A DNA stretch of 64,000 bases from the NCBI RefSeq assembly GCF_036203305.1, contig NZ_CP108131.1, positions 1,364,001-1,428,000 of the forward strand. The letters run 5' to 3'. The notes under the pieces are model-generated. The model was not told the DNA's origin and ran no database searches. It saw only the letters and a program-made list of their open reading frames with translations. This DNA comes from Streptomyces sp. NBC_00190 (GTDB lineage Bacteria; Actinomycetota; Actinomycetes; Streptomycetales; Streptomycetaceae). This document shows positions 59,903 through 64,000 of the stretch, piece after piece (position 1 is the stretch's first letter; the number at the start of each line of letters is the position of its first letter). Position numbers and translations under genes: made by a program.

Positions 59903-61789
59903 GTGGAAGACTCCCTGTCACTCCAGGCCCTGCGCACCTGGTTCGTCGTCCTACCCGACACCGACGCGGCCGCCGCTGTCGCCGCCAAGGCGCTCGCCCA
60001 TGCCGCCCAGGGTCTGCGCCACCGCTCCGGGCGCCCCTGGCTGGTGGGGCGCTGGGCACCCTCGGGCATCGTGGTGGGCGAGTGCGGAGGGACCCGCGTC
60101 GCCGTGCTCGGCGAACACTCCGTCACCGCCGAAGCGGCCCGACGCGCAGCCGCAGCCGCCGAAAGCGCGTCCCTGTCGGCGCTCGACCGCACCAGCGCCA
60201 CCTGGGCCGGCAGCCTCCACCTCGTGGCCAGCCGCAGTGGGCGGGTCCGGGTCCAGGCCGGCGTCGTCGGCGTGAGGCGGGTGTTCTTCACCGATGCCAC
60301 CCTCGCCGCGAACGGCGGCTTCAGCCTTGCCTCCGATCGGGCCGACGTACTCGCCGAACTGGTCGGCGCGGAACTCGACGAACGCAGGCTCGCCCTCGAA
60401 CTGCTCACCCTGGGCGTACCGCACCCGCTGTCGGGCTCCCCCATGTGGAAAGGCGTACACGCCCAGCCCGGCGGCCACTACCTGACGCTCGACTCCGACG
60501 GACGGGCCGAGGTGACCCGCTGGTGGTCGCCCCCCGATCCGCACCTGCCCCTGGCCGAAGGTGCCGGGCGCTTCCGGGAGGCGCTGACCGCCGCCGTAGC
60601 CACGCGCACGCGCGGGCGCGAGCTGGTGACGGCCGACCTGGGCGGGCTCGACTCCACCGCCGTGTGCTGCGCCGCCGCCCGCGGGGACGCGAAGGTCGCG
60701 GCGTACACCGCCGCCATCCACGACGAACTCGGCGACGACGTGTACTGGGCCCGCCGGACCACCCGGGCACTGGGGACGATCGAGCACCACATCGTCCCCG
60801 CGCCCGACCTGGCCATGACGTTCGACGGGATCGACACCCTCGACGACCTCCTGGACACCCCCAGCATCCTCACGGTCGACCGCAACCGTCGCATGCACAT
60901 CATCGCCCTGGCAGCAGCCCGTGGATCGAGCCTGCACCTGACCGGCCTGGGGGGCGACGAGCTCCTCGCCGGAGCGCCCGCCCGCCTGCACGCGCTGATG
61001 GGCACTCATCCCCTCACCGCGCTGCGGGATCTGCGCGGCTACACCGCGAAGTACCAGTGGTCCCGGTGGCACGTGCTGCGCCAGCTCCTGGATCGTCGCT
61101 CCTACCGTGCCTGGCTCGGCAGGGTCGCCTGCGACCTGAACGCGCCCCCCGCCCCGGCGGACGAACCGCTGCTCGACTGGTCGGCGCCGCCGCGCATGCC
61201 GGGCTGGGCCACGCCCGAGGCCGTAGAGGCGGTACGCGAACTGCTCCGCGCCCAGCTCCCGGAAGCCGAGCCGCGTGGCCGCGGGCACGGCGAGCACCGG
61301 GAAATGGCCGCGATGGACGGCATTTCCCAGTGGACACGGCACATCGGCCAGATGGCCGCCCCGCTGGGCATCACGGTGGCGGCCCCCTACTACGACGACC
61401 GGGTGATCGAGGCGGCCCTCGCCATCCGGCCGCAGGAGCGGATCACTCCCTGGCGGTACAAACCGCTGATCGTCGAAGCCATGCGCGGCATCGTCCCCGA
61501 GGCCAGCCGCACCCGTGGCACCAAGGCCAACGCCACCTTCGAGGAGGAGGCGGGGCTGCGCCGCCACCGCGCCCGCCTGCTGGCGCTGTGCGAGGAGTCG
61601 CGCCTCGCCCGGCTGGGCCTCGTCGACGTGAAGGTCCTGCGCGAGTGGTGCCGCCGTGCTCTGTCGGCCGAGACGGAGAGCTACCTGCTGCACCCGACCG
61701 TAGCCTGCGAAGTATGGCTGCGCTCCCGGGAGATGACGCCCTCCCTGACGCGACCCCTGACGCGACCTCTGACGGAACGGGAAAGGTGA
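59903..61789 (+). CDS. Lasso cyclase (asparagine-synthetase-like, C)
   Basis: 628 residues from GTG 59903 (AAGG eight bases upstream; a GTG at 59846 would add 19). The N-terminal glutaminase-like domain lacks a leading Cys. The synthetase domain has the ATP-pyrophosphatase loop as DLGGLDSTA at 245-253 (Leu where SGG is typical), then HLTGLGGDELLAG and APYYDDRVIEAAL, YKPLIVEAMRGIVPE. It adenylates the acidic side chain of the core and joins it to the N-terminal amine. The C-terminal end carries an LTRP repeat (LTRPLTRPLT). The gene follows the precursor after 102 bases. Confidence 0.92.
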   Translation: MEDSLSLQALRTWFVVLPDTDAAAAVAAKALAHAAQGLRHRSGRPWLVGRWAPSGIVVGECGGTRVAVLGEHSVTAEAARRAAAAAESASLSALDRTSATWAGSLHLVASRSGRVRVQAGVVGVRRVFFTDATLAANGGFSLASDRADVLAELVGAELDERRLALELLTLGVPHPLSGSPMWKGVHAQPGGHYLTLDSDGRAEVTRWWSPPDPHLPLAEGAGRFREALTAAVATRTRGRELVTADLGGLDSTAVCCAAARGDAKVAAYTAAIHDELGDDVYWARRTTRALGTIEHHIVPAPDLAMTFDGIDTLDDLLDTPSILTVDRNRRMHIIALAAARGSSLHLTGLGGDELLAGAPARLHALMGTHPLTALRDLRGYTAKYQWSRWHVLRQLLDRRSYRAWLGRVACDLNAPPAPADEPLLDWSAPPRMPGWATPEAVEAVRELLRAQLPEAEPRGRGHGEHREMAAMDGISQWTRHIGQMAAPLGITVAAPYYDDRVIEAALAIRPQERITPWRYKPLIVEAMRGIVPEASRTRGTKANATFEEEAGLRRHRARLLALCEESRLARLGLVDVKVLREWCRRALSAETESYLLHPTVACEVWLRSREMTPSLTRPLTRPLTERER

Positions 61790-61793
61790 GCCG

Positions 61794-62051
61794 ATGTGCA
61801 CGTTGAAGCCCGGGGTGCTGCTGACCGAGACCGAGTACGGCATGGCCCTGCTCGATCAGAAGAGCGCCGAGTACTGGACCCTGAACCCCACGGCGGCCGT
61901 CGTTCTCCGTGAACTCCTGGACGGCAACAGCGCCGAACGGGCGGCGGCGGCCCTCGTCGAACGGTACGAGGACGTGGACACCGAAGTGGCCGCGCAGGAC
62001 GTCGCGGGCATCGTCGAGGACCTCCGCTCCGCAGGGCTCATCACGCCGTAA
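61794..62051 (+). CDS. Lasso leader-recognition protein (PqqD-like, B1)
   Basis: 85 residues, PqqD/RRE fold: LLTETEYGMALLDQKSAEYWTLN then PTAAVVLRELLDG, VAGIVEDLRSAGLI. It binds the YxxP leader motif and delivers the precursor to B2 and the cyclase. GGGAAAGGTG precedes the ATG and the gene starts four bases after the cyclase stop. Confidence 0.93.
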   Translation: MCTLKPGVLLTETEYGMALLDQKSAEYWTLNPTAAVVLRELLDGNSAERAAAALVERYEDVDTEVAAQDVAGIVEDLRSAGLITP

Positions 62052-62092
62052 CCGGACCCGGTCGCCGGCCGCCCCGGAGAAGGGATACGCAG

Positions 62093-62509
62093 ATGTCGAC
62101 CCCGGAAGCCGTTCCCTACAACCCTCGCTCCGTCCCCCTGCCCCGCCGCCTCGGGGCGCGCATCGTGATCGGCTGCGCCCATGTGCTGGCCACCCTTCCG
62201 CCCCAGCGGATCCGGGCCGTACTGACCCTGCTGCGCCGCGGAGCCCGGCCCGCCACGTGGGCCGAGGCGGAAGCAGCCCGGGAGACGGTGCTCGCCGTGA
62301 GCCTGGCCGCGGGCGGACACAAGGGCTGCCTGCCGCGGTCGCTGGCGACGACGCTGCTGTGCCGCTGCCTCGGCCAGTGGCCCACTTGGTGCGTGGGGGT
62401 ACGCACCCGTCCGCCGTTCGCCGCGCACGCCTGGGTGGAAGCCGAGGGCAAACCTGTCGGCGAGGGCACGCCGGCCGGATACTTCCAGCGCTTCTTCGCA
62501 GTGGAGTGA
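62093..62509 (+). CDS. Lasso leader peptidase (transglutaminase-like, B2)
   Basis: 138 residues with the transglutaminase-like Cys-His-acid set of B2 proteases: C79 in HKGCLPRSLATTLL, H112 in AAHAWVEAEGKPVGE. The position usually held by Asp after WVEA is Glu118. It cleaves the leader, most likely after Gly19 (two residues past Thr18). Follows B1 after 41 bases and AGAAGGGA; split B1/B2 is the rule in actinobacteria. Confidence 0.92.
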   Translation: MSTPEAVPYNPRSVPLPRRLGARIVIGCAHVLATLPPQRIRAVLTLLRRGARPATWAEAEAARETVLAVSLAAGGHKGCLPRSLATTLLCRCLGQWPTWCVGVRTRPPFAAHAWVEAEGKPVGEGTPAGYFQRFFAVE

Positions 62510-62513
62510 GCCC

Positions 62514-64000
62514 GTGACCCCTGCGTCGCGCGCCCTCATCGGGCACCTCCGACCGCAGCGCCACCGCATGACGGCGGGTGTCCTGCTGGGTCTGCTCGGC
62601 AGCGTGATGGGCCTGGCCCAGCCCATGGCGGCCAAACAGGTGATGGACGACATGGGCCGGGGAGGCCCGGCGTACGGCCCGGTGATCGCCCTCAGCGTGC
62701 TGGTGGCGGCGGGAGGGATCCTCGTCGGCCTCGGGCACTACGTGCTGGACCGGTCCGCGGAGTCCCTCGTCTGCACCGCCCGGCGCCGGCTGACCGACCG
62801 TCTGCTGGCACTACGCGTACCGGTGGTGGAGCGCACCGAACCGGGAGACCTGATCTCCCGCGTCACCTCCGACACGGCGCTGCTGCGGCAAAGCGTTCCT
62901 CAGGCGGTGTCGGCCGCGGTCACCGGCACCCTGATCACCCTCGCGACGGTGGTCCTGATGGGCCTGCTCGACGCCGTGCTGCTCGGCGTCACGCTCGGCG
63001 TGGTCGCGTTCGTCGGCATCGTCGTCGCCGTCGTGGCTCCGCGGATCGGCCGGGCGACCCGGCACACGCAGGAGGCGGTCGGCCGCATGGGCGCCGCACT
63101 GGAACGAGCCCTGGGCGCCTTCCGTACGATCAAGGCGTCGGGTGCCGAACACCAGGAGGCGGAGGCGCTGTACCGGGCGGCCGAGCACGCCCGGCGTACC
63201 GGCGTCCGGGCCGCCGCCTGGGAAGCGGTGTCCGCGACCCTGTCGGCGGTCGTCGTGCAGGTCTGCTTCCTGGTCGTGCTGGGGGTGGGGGGCGCGCGCG
63301 TCTCCTCCGGCGCCATCGACGTCTCCACCCTGGTCGCGTTTCTCCTCTACCTCTTCGCGCTCGCACCCCGGATCGGCCAGTTGGTCGAAGGCGTCGGCCA
63401 GTTCCAGATCGGTTCGGCCGCCGCCTCCCGGATCCGGGAGGTCGAGAGTCTGGAGGTCGAGGACACGCACTACGGAAGCGAGGGCAGTACGAGCCGGCCG
63501 AAAGCGGATCCGCTGCCCGCCCGCGTGGCCTTCCGCGATGTCCGCTTCGCCTACCGCCCCGGGCTGCCCCAGGTCCACCACCGTGTCTCCTTCACCGTTC
63601 CCGGCGGAGGCCTGACCGCGTTCGTCGGGCCGTCCGGCACGGGCAAGACCACGGTCTTCTCCCTCATCGAACGCTTCTACGATCCGGACGCCGGCCACGT
63701 ACTGCTGGACGGGAAGGACGTGCGGCAATGGCCCCTGGCCGAACTCCGCGCAGCCATCGGATACGTAGAACAGGACACGCCCGTCCTCGCCGGCACCCTG
63801 CGCGAGAACCTGACGCTGGGCGCGGTCGATGCCACGGAGGAAGAACTCCGCCGCGCCCTGCGCCTTGTCCGCCTCGACTCGGTGACGGACCGTCTGCCCC
63901 GTGGCCTCGACACCGACGTCGGCCACCGCGGCAGCAGCCTCTCGGGCGGCGAGCGCCAGCGCGTCGCGATCGCCCGGGCCCTGCTGCGCCGCCCGAGACT
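62514..64000 (+). CDS. Lasso peptide ABC exporter (D), 3' end outside window
   Basis: About 495 residues visible from GTG 62514. Six-helix membrane domain, then ATPase domain: Walker A FVGPSGTGKTTVFSL, Q-loop YVEQDTPVLAGTL, signature SLSGGERQRVAIA; Walker B and H-loop lie beyond the window. Exports and thereby gives immunity to the mature lasso peptide. Starts five bases after the B2 stop. Confidence 0.92.
   Translation, partial: MTPASRALIGHLRPQRHRMTAGVLLGLLGSVMGLAQPMAAKQVMDDMGRGGPAYGPVIALSVLVAAGGILVGLGHYVLDRSAESLVCTARRRLTDRLLALRVPVVERTEPGDLISRVTSDTALLRQSVPQAVSAAVTGTLITLATVVLMGLLDAVLLGVTLGVVAFVGIVVAVVAPRIGRATRHTQEAVGRMGAALERALGAFRTIKASGAEHQEAEALYRAAEHARRTGVRAAAWEAVSATLSAVVVQVCFLVVLGVGGARVSSGAIDVSTLVAFLLYLFALAPRIGQLVEGVGQFQIGSAAASRIREVESLEVEDTHYGSEGSTSRPKADPLPARVAFRDVRFAYRPGLPQVHHRVSFTVPGGGLTAFVGPSGTGKTTVFSLIERFYDPDAGHVLLDGKDVRQWPLAELRAAIGYVEQDTPVLAGTLRENLTLGAVDATEEELRRALRLVRLDSVTDRLPRGLDTDVGHRGSSLSGGERQRVAIARALLRRPR

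Overview
The window reads as chromosomal DNA of a Streptomyces or close relative. It has very high G+C, strong third-position GC bias with long antisense shadow frames, GTG/TTG starts, ATGA/GTGA start-stop overlaps, a conservon (cvnABCD) and light-response genes of the LitR/LitS type. No tRNA, rRNA or CRISPR array was seen. REGION 1 (1-5.8 kb): a light-response block with an ECF sigma factor cut by the window edge (LitS-like), a MerR/B12-type regulator (LitR-like), a photolyase and a LitQ-like epimerase fusion, followed by an Lrp/AsnC regulator and a HAD phosphatase. REGION 2 (5.9-38.2 kb): ordinary Streptomyces genes, including a cytochrome P450, an FAD monooxygenase, an MltG-like protein, a MarR-controlled ABC exporter, an FAD/Fe-S D-lactate-dehydrogenase-type enzyme, a heterodimeric ABC exporter with complementary motif decay, a Ski2-like helicase, TesB, a conservon with an extra roadblock gene, an MHYT sensor, TrmO, and a GAF regulator next to an aldehyde dehydrogenase (ALDH).

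REGION 3 (38.2-55.4 kb) looks like an acquired island. It begins just after the ALDH gene and its terminator with remnants of a tyrosine integrase and an IS630-type transposase. It ends with a diverged second copy of the last ALDH codons plus the same terminator. Inside is a ribosomal-peptide (RiPP) cluster of visibly lower G+C: ABC transporter, bitopic membrane protein, NTF2-like protein, LLM/F420-type reductase, EpiD-like cysteine decarboxylase, degenerate phosphotransferase, a 48-residue precursor ending TYVEGC, two M16 peptidase subunits, an APH-type kinase homologue and a HopA1-domain protein. That is the set known from class V lanthipeptides and other AviCys/AviMeCys RiPPs. Two additions are unusual: an SDR fused to an acyl-adenylating (ANL) enzyme, and a lysine-2,3-aminomutase-like (KamA) radical SAM enzyme. 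My inference is that a beta-amino acid, or an acyl group derived from one, decorates the peptide. This is the best candidate in the window for an undescribed system.

REGION 4 (55.4-58.2 kb) holds decayed genes (TPR protein, IS5-type transposase) around an intact DUF4246-type protein. REGION 5 (58.2-64 kb) has a CtaA/COX15-like heme A synthase and a lasso-peptide cluster in A-C-B1-B2-D order: a 35-residue precursor with a core likely Ile1...Asp8, cyclase, PqqD-like recognition protein, leader peptidase, and an ABC exporter cut by the right window edge.
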